Assembly (NCBI GenBank): GCA_900753165.1
Contig: CAADYC010000012.1
Coordinates: 1 to 18,812, forward strand
Source of the DNA: Clostridia bacterium
GTDB lineage: Bacteria; Bacillota; Clostridia; TANB77; CAG-508
DNA: 18,812 nucleotides
Reading direction: 5' to 3'
This document shows positions 1-7,049 of this stretch, piece by piece. A program made the translations under genes and the position numbers. A model generated the notes under the pieces. It was not told the origin of the DNA. It ran no database searches and was given only the letters and a program-made list of their open reading frames with translations. Each line of letters starts with the position of its first letter. Within the stretch, counting starts at the first letter, position 1.

Positions 1-336
1 CTGATCGTCGACTTGGTGGGCCGTTACCTCACCAACTATCTAATCAGACGCAAGCCCATCTATCAGTAGATTGCTCCTTTCCCTATTGTACCATGTGGCA
101 CTTAGGCATATGCGGTATTAGCAGTCATTTCTAACTGTTGTTCCCCTCTGATAGGCAGGTTGCTTACGTGTTACTCACCAGTCCGCCACTAAAGCCATTG
201 TTGTAAGTCAACTTCCACTTTCTTCGAACAAGTTCTCTGTCCATTTCTATATCATTACAACGACTTCCGTTCGACTTGCATGTCTTATGTGCGCCGCCAG
301 CGTTTATCCTGAGCCAGGATCAAACTCTCTTGTTTG
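1..336 (-). rRNA. rrs: 16S ribosomal RNA, 5' part (truncated by window edge)
   Basis: The reverse complement contains the conserved 16S start GAGTTTGATCCTGGCTCAG (about 310-328), followed by the region coding for AACGCTGGCGGC and TGCAAGTCGAACGG. The rest runs through the V1-V2 region to about E. coli position 335. The mature 5' end is placed near 336 by aligning GAGTTTGATC to E. coli position 9. Only the first fifth of the gene is present; the remainder and the other rRNAs lie beyond position 1. The local GC content is far above that of the flanking DNA, as expected for rRNA. Confidence 0.97.
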
Positions 337-560
337 TGGTATTTATATTTCATTCTTTCGAATGTTATAAATCTAAACTTAAGTGTTTTATCAAGCTCTT
401 AAACTTCTTGCTTTTTATTGAATTAAAAACTTTTAAAAAATTTTACTTTTTCGGTACTGATTTTTAGGTTTAAAAATCATACCGCTTCGGTTTATTCTCT
501 AAAGGATTTACTGTTTACTTTTCAATGTACTTTTTGTGTTCGCCATTTAGCAGCGAACGT
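337..560 (-). promoter_or_regulatory. rRNA operon leader with boxA-like antitermination element
   Basis: This is the transcribed spacer between the proximal rRNA promoter and the 16S start. On the minus strand 511-530 reads GTACATTGAAAAGTAAACAG, which resembles the TGYTCTTTGAAAACT boxA-type leader element upstream of Firmicutes 16S genes. Positions 351-364 form a perfect 5-bp hairpin with a GAAA tetraloop on the minus strand (CATTC-GAAA-GAATG). The element is seen in sequence; its antitermination role is inferred from the family of rRNA leaders. Any short ORFs here are not credible genes. Confidence 0.55.
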
Positions 561-565
561 ATTAA

Positions 566-595
566 ATTATACTATAAGTTATTTTACTTTGTCAA
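566..595 (-). promoter_or_regulatory. rRNA promoter P3 (proximal)
   Basis: On the minus strand there is a perfect -35 TTGACA (590-595), an 18-base spacer and a perfect -10 TATAAT (566-571), about 230 bases before the 16S start. This is a consensus SigA promoter and probably the main start for the rRNA operon. Confidence 0.85.
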
Positions 596-728
596 GAGTT
601 TTTTCGAAAGTTTTTTTATTTTTTTGTCAAAATAAAAATTAGTAATTCAAGCTGTTGTTTTATGATGTTTTTATTACTAATTCTTTCGTTAATTTCTTTT
701 ATTTTATCTTCTCACAAAGTACTTATTT

Positions 729-758
729 ATAATAGCATATCTTGTCGATTTTTGTCAA
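729..758 (-). promoter_or_regulatory. rRNA promoter P2 (tandem)
   Basis: On the minus strand there is TTGACA (753-758), an 18-base spacer and TATTAT (729-734). The -10 lies in the 15-mer GCTATTATAAATAAG (722-736), which is repeated exactly at the P1 site about 104 bp upstream. The flanking bases are similar too (CTATTGAC before the spacer), so P1 and P2 look like copies of one promoter unit. Confidence 0.7.
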
Positions 759-832
759 TAGTTTTTTTAAAAAAATTTAAATATTTTTTTGTATATTCAA
801 AACCATTTTTTATTATCTCCAAGTGCTTATTT

Positions 833-861
833 ATAATAGCACATTCACATTATAAAGTCAA
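833..861 (-). promoter_or_regulatory. rRNA promoter P1 (distal, tandem)
   Basis: On the minus strand there is TTGACT (856-861), a 17-base spacer and TATTAT (833-838), embedded in GCTATTATAAATAAG (826-840). It lies only 54 bp beyond the ylmC stop codon. I see no hairpin terminator between ylmC and this promoter, so some read-through from ylmC into the rRNA operon is possible. Confidence 0.65.
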
Positions 862-914
862 TAGTTTTTTACATTTTTTTGTTATTATTTTTTTACATTA
901 TTTAAATACACTTT

Positions 915-1148
915 TTATATTTGTACAAGAATTAAATCATCACCTATGCATTTTATATTTTTCCATGGTATAACAATATCATTATTAGAAGAAAACATAC
1001 TCATAATTCTATTATTTCCAGGCACAATAATAGATGTAATTACACCTGTTTCCAAATCCGCACATACATCTTGAACATATCCCAGTCTTTTTCCATCTGT
1101 AATATTTACAACTTCTTTATGTTTAAAATCAAGTCCTTTATCTTGCAT
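915..1148 (-). CDS. ylmC: YlmC/YmxH-type PRC-barrel sporulation protein
   Basis: The 77-residue product is a single small PRC-barrel-like domain. Its features are KEVVNITDGKRLGYVQDV near the N-terminus, the DLETG turn, the hydrophobic strand ITSIIVPG, and a C-terminal DIVIPWKNIKCIG segment typical of the YlmC/YmxH family. The family is found in spore formers next to sigG and its biochemical role is poorly known. I chose the ATG at 1148 because GGAGG lies five bases upstream; a longer in-frame TTG start at 1160 would bury that site. The gene follows sigG, as in Bacillus and Clostridium, but a hairpin terminator separates them, so it probably has its own promoter. The rRNA promoters start just past its stop codon. 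Confidence 0.85.
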   Translation of the reverse strand: MQDKGLDFKHKEVVNITDGKRLGYVQDVCADLETGVITSIIVPGNNRIMSMFSSNNDIVIPWKNIKCIGDDLILVQI

Positions 1149-1258
1149 TTTCCCCTCCAATATATTTATTTTTAACTTAATAACTTTATCATAATATTAT
1201 ATTCAATTTATTTTAAGATATTCGAATTAAAATTAATGCCTTTCATCTATTAATCAAA

Positions 1259-1284
1259 AAAACTCAAAAATGTATTTGAGTTTT
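1259..1284 (-). terminator. Rho-independent terminator after sigG
   Basis: AAAACTCAAA (1259-1268) and TTTGAGTTTT (1275-1284) form a perfect 10-bp stem with a 6-base loop. It begins 11 bases past the sigG stop and is followed by a T tract on the minus strand. Confidence 0.75.
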
Positions 1285-1294
1285 AAATAATTTT

Positions 1295-2069
1295 CTATTT
1301 ATACAATCTTTTTATATGATCAATTGCATTTTTTTCTAATCTGGAAACTTGTGCTTGAGATATTCCTATTTCATCGGCAACTTCCATCTGTGTTCTACCA
1401 TCAAAAAATCTTTTTGTTATTATCATTTTCTCTTTATCATTTAATTTTTTCATTATTTGTTTTATTGTCATACTTTCTATCCACGATTCATCCGTATTTT
1501 TAGAATCCTTTACCTGGTCCATTATATATATGTTTTCTGCCCCATCATTATAAACAGGCTCTTGTAATGAAACTGGATCTTGTATTGCATCAAAACTATA
1601 TGAAACCTCTTCTCTCTCAACACCTAATTCTTTTGCAATTATATCAATAGTAGGTTCTTTACCCTTTTCTTTAATATACTTTTCTTTAAATTGCATAGCT
1701 TTATATGCCAAATCTCTTACAGATCTACTAACTCTTATACTATTATTATCTCTTAAATATCTTTTAACTTCTCCTATTATCATTGGTACTCCGATATGTG
1801 CTAAATTGAACATCTTGACTTATATCAAAATTATCTATTGCTTTTATTAGTCCTATACATCCAACTTGAAATAAATCATCTGCTTTTTCTCCTCTTCCAT
1901 AAAATCTTTGTATTACACTTAAAACAAGTCTTAAATTTCCTTGAATAAATTTAGCCCTTGCTTCTTCATCTCCTTCTTTTATCTTTATCAGTAATTCTTT
2001 CTTTTCTTCATTTGATAATAGTGGTAATTTGCTTGTATTTACTCCACATATTTCAACCTTATTGAACAA
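1295..2069 (-). CDS. sigG: Forespore RNA polymerase sigma factor SigG, split by a +1 frameshift
   Basis: SigG directs late forespore transcription. The first 92 codons give the SigG signature NKVEICGVNTSKLP, NLRLVLSVIQRF and DDLFQVGCIGLIKAIDNFD. The reading frame then breaks at TAT-CGG-A (1796-1790). Skipping the C at 1793 gives FSTY-GVPMIIGEV and continues through region 3 (RYLRDNNSIRVSRS), DAIQDPVSLQEPVYNDG, and the region 4.2 helix-turn-helix MEVADEIGISQAQVSRLE. The joined product is 257 residues, against 260 in B. subtilis. Unshifted translation stops after 101 residues, losing the rest of region 2 and all of regions 3 and 4. The start is TTG at 2069, with a perfect AGGAGG eight bases upstream. 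An out-of-frame ATG at 1813 is probably not a start. Apart from the one base the gene looks intact, which argues against ordinary decay. Confidence 0.9.
1790..1796 (-). other. Putative +1 frameshift site in sigG (TAT-CGG-A)
   Basis: On the minus strand the site reads TAT CGG AGT in frame 0. Skipping the C (1793) gives TAT then GGA GTA CCA, restoring conserved FSTY-GVPM. It shares TCGGARTA with the site in sigE. CGG is otherwise not seen in the native genes of this window. That it is programmed is inference. Confidence 0.65.
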
Positions 2070-2165
2070 ATAAAAAACCTCCTTTAAAATTACTTAATGT
2101 AAGTATTTCCAAAAAAGGTTTATTTAATACTAATTTGATATGATTCGTTATTTTCGTATATAAAA

Positions 2166-2913
2166 TCAGCCAGTCTTGCTCATTATTTCTTTTTTCATTT
2201 TATTTATTATTTTCTTTTCCAATCTAGAAATATAACTTTGAGATATTCCGAAGTTCATCGGCAACTTCTTTTTGTGTTTTTTCTTTTCCTGTTTTAAATC
2301 CAAATCTCATTTCCATTATATTTTTTTCTCTATCATTTAATTTTAATATTGATGCCCTTAATAAAGTTTTATCTACTTCATCTTCTAAATTTCTTGATGT
2401 AATATCTGGGTCTGTTCCTAATATATCTGATAATAATAATTCATTTCCATCACAGTCCTTATTTAATGGTTCATCTATCGATACTTCTCCTTTAGTTTTA
2501 TTATTTTTTCTTAAAAACATTAAGATTTCATTTTCAATACATCTTGATGCATATGTTGCCAATTTAATATTTTTGTCTGAATTAAAAGTATTAACACCTT
2601 TCATTAAACCTATTGTTCCTATAGATATCAAATCTTCTATTCCTATCCCCGTGTTTTCAAATTTTTTGGCTATATATACAACAAGTCTTAAATTTCTTTC
2701 AACTAAGATTTGCCTTGTTTCTAAATTATCCTCTTCTGATAATTTTTTTATTAATTTTTCTTCTTCTACTGGTTCCAATGGTGGTGGAAGTGTTTGACTT
2801 CCCGCTATATAAAATATCGGCAAATATTCTATTTCATCATTTTCATTTATGTATTTAGCACATATGGTGCTTATATTATCAATTTTTCTTTTTAAAAATT
2901 CAACAATATTCAT
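2166..2913 (-). CDS. sigE: Mother-cell sigma factor SigE (pro-SigE), split by a +1 frameshift
   Basis: Early mother-cell sigma factor made as an inactive precursor. Residues 1-35 form a pro-region ending in FYIAGSQTLPPPL, which aligns with the B. subtilis pro-SigE cleavage zone. Region 2 follows, with NLRLVVYIAKKFENTGIGIEDL and LATYASRCIENEILMFLR, then LNDREKNIMEMRFG. Frame 0 continues for 229 codons, but the last 8 are unlike the family. After CTT (2253-2251) the next codon is CGG; skipping its C (2250) gives GGA and the expected helix-turn-helix GISQSYISRLEKKI. Translation then ends at TGA (2168-2166), giving 248 residues. Unshifted product would lack the DNA-recognition helix. AGGAGG lies six bases before the ATG. 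It follows spoIIGA, which encodes its processing protease. Confidence 0.9.
2247..2253 (-). other. Putative +1 frameshift site in sigE (CTT-CGG-A)
   Basis: On the minus strand frame 0 reads CTT CGG AAT. Skipping the C (2250) gives CTT then GGA ATA TCT CAA, restoring the GISQ of the helix-turn-helix. The P-site codon CTT can re-pair as TTC in the +1 frame, as in the RF2 shift site CUU-UGA. The site shares TCGGARTA with the sigG site. Function is inferred. Confidence 0.65.
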
Positions 2914-2940
2914 TATATACCTCCTAAAAAAATTATAGCC

Positions 2941-3825
2941 TTAATATAGTTCAAGTCCAATTAATGCTTTATATTCTCCCCTTTTTGTTAGAGATTTATT
3001 ATATATTCCTATTATTGCATTTTTATTTTCCTCTGTTTGTTCATTTATAACTTCAATTTTCTCTGGTTTTATTCCAACTAACATTCCATTTTGTTTTCCT
3101 AATGAAGCAAATGGTATTATCTTTAATTTTGGAATATATTCGTTTTTTATATCTTCTGGTATTTTTCCAAAATCACCTCCTAGTATAGATTCAGTATTGT
3201 TCAATATTTCTTTTGGTAATAAATCATATAACGATGTTCTTTCTACTACAGCAACCGGTGTACCTGTTATTGGTTCTTTTAGCATATTTCCAGTATCAAC
3301 CATTGCATCTAATACTTTTTCTTTCCCGTTTATTTTAATTTTTATTTTACAAATCATGTCTTTTTTCGTTATTTTATTTTTAGCCAGTTTAAAAGCCACA
3401 AATAAAATAGCAGTTCCTACTATGGCTCCTATAAATATTACTTTTAATACATATGTTCCAACATACATTCCGTTTTTTATTATTATATTTTGCGGTTTAA
3501 GTACATATATTAAATATGTTGCTACTCCTCCAAATGTAAATGTTGTTACATAAAACATTACTAGCTGTTTACACATTTTTTTCACATTTTGTGGATAAAA
3601 TGCTACATATACTATAATTATTGATAATATTATTTTTATTAATATATTTGAATATATATTTAATTTTAATATATACTCAGCCACTGCATATACCGCTCCT
3701 ATTAGACTTGCAAAAAATATTCTTGTATATGAAATTTTATCTTTTGATATTATTCCTGTTGCATATAAAATTATATAATTCATTATTAGGTTTTCTACAA
3801 TTATAATATCTATATAAATTGTCAT
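2941..3825 (-). CDS. spoIIGA: Pro-SigE processing peptidase SpoIIGA
   Basis: This is the membrane aspartic protease that cleaves pro-SigE in the mother cell after a forespore signal. The N-terminal half has about five hydrophobic segments, starting at YIDIIIVENLIMNYIILY and including IIKIILSIIIVYVAFY-like stretches. The C-terminal half holds the catalytic motif VDTGN, with Asp near residue 177 (183 in B. subtilis), followed by PITGTPVAVVE. The length of 294 residues fits the family. I chose ATG 3825, with AGGTGA five bases upstream, over an in-frame GTG at 3834 that would overlap this site. It lies directly upstream of its substrate gene sigE, and its own frame is unbroken, in contrast to sigE and sigG. 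Confidence 0.93.
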   Translation of the reverse strand: MTIYIDIIIVENLIMNYIILYATGIISKDKISYTRIFFASLIGAVYAVAEYILKLNIYSNILIKIILSIIIVYVAFYPQNVKKMCKQLVMFYVTTFTFGGVATYLIYVLKPQNIIIKNGMYVGTYVLKVIFIGAIVGTAILFVAFKLAKNKITKKDMICKIKIKINGKEKVLDAMVDTGNMLKEPITGTPVAVVERTSLYDLLPKEILNNTESILGGDFGKIPEDIKNEYIPKLKIIPFASLGKQNGMLVGIKPEKIEVINEQTEENKNAIIGIYNKSLTKRGEYKALIGLELY

Positions 3826-3894
3826 TTTGCTCACCTACTTTTTGTATTTTACTACTTTGATTTTAAGAAGTCTGTCTTTTCTTATTGTAGAAAA

Positions 3895-3928
3895 AAAGAA
3901 ATAATCGAGTATTTTCGATTATTTCTTT
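3895..3928 (-). terminator. Rho-independent terminator of the ftsA-ftsZ unit
   Basis: Positions 3895-3907 and 3916-3928 are perfect 13-bp inverted arms (AAAGAAATAATCG) around an 8-base loop. On the minus strand the hairpin runs into seven T residues (3891-3897). It sits 84 bp past the ftsZ stop and separates cell-division from sporulation transcription. Confidence 0.8.
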
Positions 3929-3968
3929 CTAATTTTTATAAATAGTTATATTAAATATTCTATTTGGA

Positions 3969-4001
3969 TGTCCCCAAAACAGAACCGCTCCAAAAAGGAC
4001 A
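3969..4001. repeat. GC-richer partial inverted repeat after ftsZ
   Basis: A 33-bp segment starts TGTCCCC and ends GGACA, so TGTCC and GGACA are inverted ends. Its interior is richer in G and C than the surrounding AT-rich spacer. It may be a trace of a mobile element end or a weak hairpin. Function is unknown. Confidence 0.3.
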
Positions 4002-4011
4002 TTAAAATATA

Positions 4012-5133
4012 TTATAAGTTTTTGTTTCTATTTTTTCTTAAAAATGGTGGAATATCTAAGTCATTTTGTGAAGAACTTACATCTGAGCTAGATGGTATTG
4101 AATTGATTTTTTTCTCCCATGTTTTTGAAACTATATTATCAACACCTATACTTGATATATTATTATCTGGTTTTTCAAATCCTGTTGCAATAACAGTAAT
4201 TTGAATTTCATCTTGCATACTTGGGTCTGTAACTGTACCAAATATGATATTTGCTTCTGGGTCTACACTGCGTTGAACTAATTCTGCAGCTGTATTTACT
4301 TCATGTAATCCTAAATCTTCTCCACCTGTAATATTGATAATTACTCCTTTTGCTCCTTCAATTGATGTTTCTAGTAATGGACTTTGGATAGCTTCTTTTG
4401 CAGCATCTTCTGCTCTATTTTCTCCTGATGCTCTACCAACACCCATATGTGCCATACCTTGATTTAACATTATTGTTTTTACATCAGCAAAGTCTAAGTT
4501 TACAAGACCTGGTACTGCTATTAAGTCAGATATACCTTGTACACCTTGTCTTAATACATCATCTGCCATTTTGAATGCTTCTATTATTGATGTTTTTCTA
4601 TCTATTATTTGTAATAATTTATCATTTGGTATTACTACTAATGTATCTACTTTTCCTTTTAGGCTTTCAATTCCTCTTTCTGCTTGTGAAAGTCTTTTCT
4701 TTCCTTCAAATGTAAATGGTTTTGTAACAACACCTATTGTTAATATTCCCATTTCTTTTGCTGTTGAAGCAACTATTGGTGCAGCTCCTGTACCTGTTCC
4801 TCCACCCATTCCGGCAGTAACAAATACCATATCTGCTCCTCTTAATATTTCAGCAACTTCTGATTTACTTTCTTCTGCTGATTGAGCTCCTATATCAGGA
4901 TTTGCTCCTGCTCCTAATCCTCTAGTTATTTTTTCTCCTATTTGAATTTTTGTATTTGCTTTTGATTGTTGAAGTGCTTGTCTATCTGTATTTACAGCTA
5001 TAAAATCTACACCTTTTATTCCTGCATCTATCATTCTATTTACAGCATTATTTCCTGCTCCTCCAACACCTATTACTTTTATTGTTGCTGTCCCATCCAT
5101 CATTGTTATATTGTTATCTTCGTATTCCATCAT
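4012..5133 (-). CDS. ftsZ: Cell division GTPase FtsZ
   Basis: Tubulin-like GTPase that polymerises into the division ring; in spore formers it also forms the polar septum. The 373-residue product has the N-terminal IKVIGVGGAGNNAVNRM nucleotide-binding segment, the tubulin signature GGGTGTG at residues 110-116, the T7-loop region VNLDFADVKTIM near residue 210, and the C-terminal partner-binding peptide DIPPFLR before a basic tail. GGGAGG lies ten bases before ATG 5133, with a second ATG directly after it. It follows ftsA by 84 bp and is very likely cotranscribed with it. No in-frame CGG codon was seen. Confidence 0.97.
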   Translation of the reverse strand: MMEYEDNNITMMDGTATIKVIGVGGAGNNAVNRMIDAGIKGVDFIAVNTDRQALQQSKANTKIQIGEKITRGLGAGANPDIGAQSAEESKSEVAEILRGADMVFVTAGMGGGTGTGAAPIVASTAKEMGILTIGVVTKPFTFEGKKRLSQAERGIESLKGKVDTLVVIPNDKLLQIIDRKTSIIEAFKMADDVLRQGVQGISDLIAVPGLVNLDFADVKTIMLNQGMAHMGVGRASGENRAEDAAKEAIQSPLLETSIEGAKGVIINITGGEDLGLHEVNTAAELVQRSVDPEANIIFGTVTDPSMQDEIQITVIATGFEKPDNNISSIGVDNIVSKTWEKKINSIPSSSDVSSSQNDLDIPPFLRKNRNKNL

Positions 5134-5217
5134 TTTGATTTTTCCTCCCTTAAACTTTGTTTATATTTACATTTTAAAATTAATAACTATTATATCTATT
5201 ATTTTATAAGTATAAAA

Positions 5218-6447
5218 TTAACTATAAAAGAATTCTTTAATTCTTTCAAATACATTTTTAAATATATTTTCATTTGATTTTGTATCTATACTACTTGATA
5301 CTGTTTTAGTAAATGGTCTTGAAGCTATATATCTTACCAATGCATATGCTGTCCTATATGCAGGTTTTGTAGCACCTATTAATCTACCAGTAGATATTTT
5401 TACAGGTATATTTAAATTTATTTTTCCTGCAACATCACTTTTACTAATATTTACTATCCCTTGTCCCGTTAATATAACATTATTTATTCTTGATTTTATC
5501 CCTTGATTTGTTAAATCTCTATTTATTATCAAGAACATATCTTCTATTCTTGCTTCTATTATTTCTATTAATTCTGAACTTTTTATTATTTTATTTTTAT
5601 TATTATCTTTACAAGTATTTAATATAATGTCATTATCATTATCTATAAATGATTTTAATGCTAGTCCATATTGTCTTTTTAATTTGTCTGCTTCTTCTTT
5701 TTCAATATTTAATACTAATGCAATATCATTAGTTATATTTTCTCCACCAACTGGCATTGAATTTGTATACATATATGTTGTTCCTTCAAATACTCCTATG
5801 TCAGTATTTTCTGCACCTACATCTATAATAGCAATATTATCATGCAACTCATTTTTATCTAATATTAAATTTCTTTCTGCTAAAGTTATTGGAACTATTC
5901 CATCTATTTCTAACCCTGCTCTTTTAAATATATTATTTAATTGTCTTACATAATCTTTATCTGCTAATATTATTTGAGCACTAATTGTAAATTTAGAACT
6001 TAAACTTCCAACTGGATCTGTAACTATAGTTCCATTATCTAATATTACTTTATCTGGTACAATATCTATCAATGTTTTTCCATCTGGTATTTCTATATCT
6101 TTTACTTGCATTATTGCATTTTGCACATCTCTTATTGATATTCCAGCATATCTATCTTTTGCATCTTTTGTTATGCTGTTTTGTACTATTGTTACATATT
6201 TTCCTGGAATAGTTACATATGCTGAATTTATTTTAAGATTTGTTTCGTCTTCGGCATCTCTTATAGTTTTTTCTAAACTTAAACTTATTTCTTCTTCGTT
6301 TATTATTTTTCCTTTTTTTAATCCACTACATTTATATGATGTACTACATATAGTTTCTATTTGCTCAAAATTGTTAACTTCTCCTACTACTGTTGCTATT
6401 TTTGTTGTTCCTATATCTACACCAACTATAATATCACCTATAGCCAA
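5218..6447 (-). CDS. ftsA: Cell division protein FtsA
   Basis: Actin-like protein that tethers FtsZ filaments to the membrane. Its 409 residues include the phosphate-1 motif VGVDIGTTKIATVVGE near the N-terminus, the 1C subdomain specific to FtsA (AYVTIPGKYV onward), and the phosphate-2 motif NIAIIDVGAENTDIGVF. It also has the adenosine-type motif NNVILTGQG, and a C-terminal amphipathic helix NIFKNVFERIKEFFYS that fits membrane anchoring. The start is TTG 6447 with a G-rich site (GGGGG) just upstream. Directly before the gene are a near-consensus promoter and four WalR-like half-sites, so ftsA is the first gene of an ftsA-ftsZ unit with its own control. Confidence 0.95.
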   Translation of the reverse strand: MAIGDIIVGVDIGTTKIATVVGEVNNFEQIETICSTSYKCSGLKKGKIINEEEISLSLEKTIRDAEDETNLKINSAYVTIPGKYVTIVQNSITKDAKDRYAGISIRDVQNAIMQVKDIEIPDGKTLIDIVPDKVILDNGTIVTDPVGSLSSKFTISAQIILADKDYVRQLNNIFKRAGLEIDGIVPITLAERNLILDKNELHDNIAIIDVGAENTDIGVFEGTTYMYTNSMPVGGENITNDIALVLNIEKEEADKLKRQYGLALKSFIDNDNDIILNTCKDNNKNKIIKSSELIEIIEARIEDMFLIINRDLTNQGIKSRINNVILTGQGIVNISKSDVAGKINLNIPVKISTGRLIGATKPAYRTAYALVRYIASRPFTKTVSSSIDTKSNENIFKNVFERIKEFFYS

Positions 6448-6488
6448 GTTAATTCCCCCATCTTTTTTGTTATAAATTTCTTGATGTA

Positions 6489-6517
6489 TTTATATTACAT
6501 TTTTTTTCAAATGTCAA
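6489..6517 (-). promoter_or_regulatory. ftsA promoter (SigA type)
   Basis: On the minus strand there is a perfect TTGACA (6512-6517), a 17-base spacer and TATAAA (6489-6494), ending 41 bp before the ftsA start. Confidence 0.8.
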
Positions 6518-6524
6518 TAGAAAT

Positions 6525-6563
6525 TGTTATATTTTTGTAATAAATTTGTAATGTATTTGTAAT
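6525..6563 (+). promoter_or_regulatory. Four tandem WalR/YycF-type half-sites upstream of ftsA
   Basis: The plus strand reads TGTTAT (6525), TGTAAT (6536), TGTAAT (6547) and TGTAAT (6558), each separated by exactly five bases, so the period is 11 bp. The known WalR box is TGTWAH-N5-TGTWAH, and all four half-sites match. The array ends seven bases upstream of the ftsA -35. YycFG (WalKR) control of ftsAZ has been reported in B. subtilis. Binding here is inferred. Confidence 0.65.
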
Positions 6564-6615
6564 ATTTATTTTTCTATTAACAATGCCTTTTCTTACTATT
6601 ATTTACTTTTTCTTT

Positions 6616-7026
6616 TTATATCTCTTTTTCTTGTGCTTTTTCTTTACTTTCCTTTGTCTTTTCTTCTGATTTCTTTTTCATTTTTTCTGTCCATTTTTCG
6701 ACATAATATCTTCTTATTGTTCCTAAATTATTGAACATTCTTCCAACAAATACAACAATGGCTGCTAAATAAATATCAATATTTAACTTTTCACCTAATA
6801 CTGTTAATAATATTGCTAATATTGCATTACCAAAAAATCCTGATATAAATATTTTCATATCAAATCTTTTATTTATAACAGATGCAACACCTCCAAAAAC
6901 TGAGTCAAGTGCTGCAATTATTGCAATTGCTAAATAGCTTGAATATGTATATGATATGATTGGAGCATTTAACCCAACTACTACTCCCAAAATACATGCT
7001 ATTATCATAATTAAAAAAATCATCAT
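6616..7026 (-). CDS. sbp: Small basic protein Sbp (DUF1290 family membrane protein)
   Basis: A 136-residue integral membrane protein with about four hydrophobic segments. It has the family landmarks GLNAPIISYTYSSYLAIAIIAALDSVFGG and the FISGFFGNAILAILLTVLGEKLNIDIYLAAIVVFVGR-like second half (paraphrased from residues 57-95). It ends in a lysine and glutamate rich tail (residues 112-136). Family members lie between the ylxW/ylxX-type genes and ftsA in Firmicutes and their function is unknown. ATG 7026 has a weak AAAGGAA site about nine bases upstream and is followed by a second ATG. It is probably cotranscribed with the DUF881 gene 23 bp before it. Confidence 0.88.
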   Translation of the reverse strand: MMIFLIMIIACILGVVVGLNAPIISYTYSSYLAIAIIAALDSVFGGVASVINKRFDMKIFISGFFGNAILAILLTVLGEKLNIDIYLAAIVVFVGRMFNNLGTIRRYYVEKWTEKMKKKSEEKTKESKEKAQEKEI

Positions 7027-7049
7027 TCATCATTTCCTTTTCATAAATT

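Noticed and set aside
276..467. Plus-strand ORF of 63 codons across the 16S 5' end and leader
   Set aside because: It is antisense to 16S rRNA and its leader; no RBS or recognisable protein.
662..973. Plus-strand ORF of 103 codons in the rRNA upstream region
   Set aside because: It covers three minus-strand promoters and the ylmC 3' end, has no RBS, and its hydrophobic Phe/Leu composition is typical of antisense AT-rich DNA.
1295..1813. Separate 172-residue sigma gene starting MFNLAHIG
   Set aside because: The ATG at 1813 is out of frame inside the SigG coding region with no RBS, and the product would lack most of region 2. Joining it to the upstream frame with a +1 shift gives a complete SigG.
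1790..2250. CGG reassigned to another amino acid
   Set aside because: Reading CGG as any amino acid does not restore the frame: frame 0 meets a stop after 8 codons (sigE) or 9 codons (sigG) and loses family similarity at once. Only a +1 shift recovers it.
3835..3894. Spo0A boxes upstream of spoIIGA
   Set aside because: Spo0A control is expected from Bacillus, but I could not find a convincing TGTCGAA-type box here.
6525..6563. CRISPR or iteron array
   Set aside because: The units are 6 bases with 5-base gaps, far too short for CRISPR, and the position just before the ftsA -35 fits a regulator site better.
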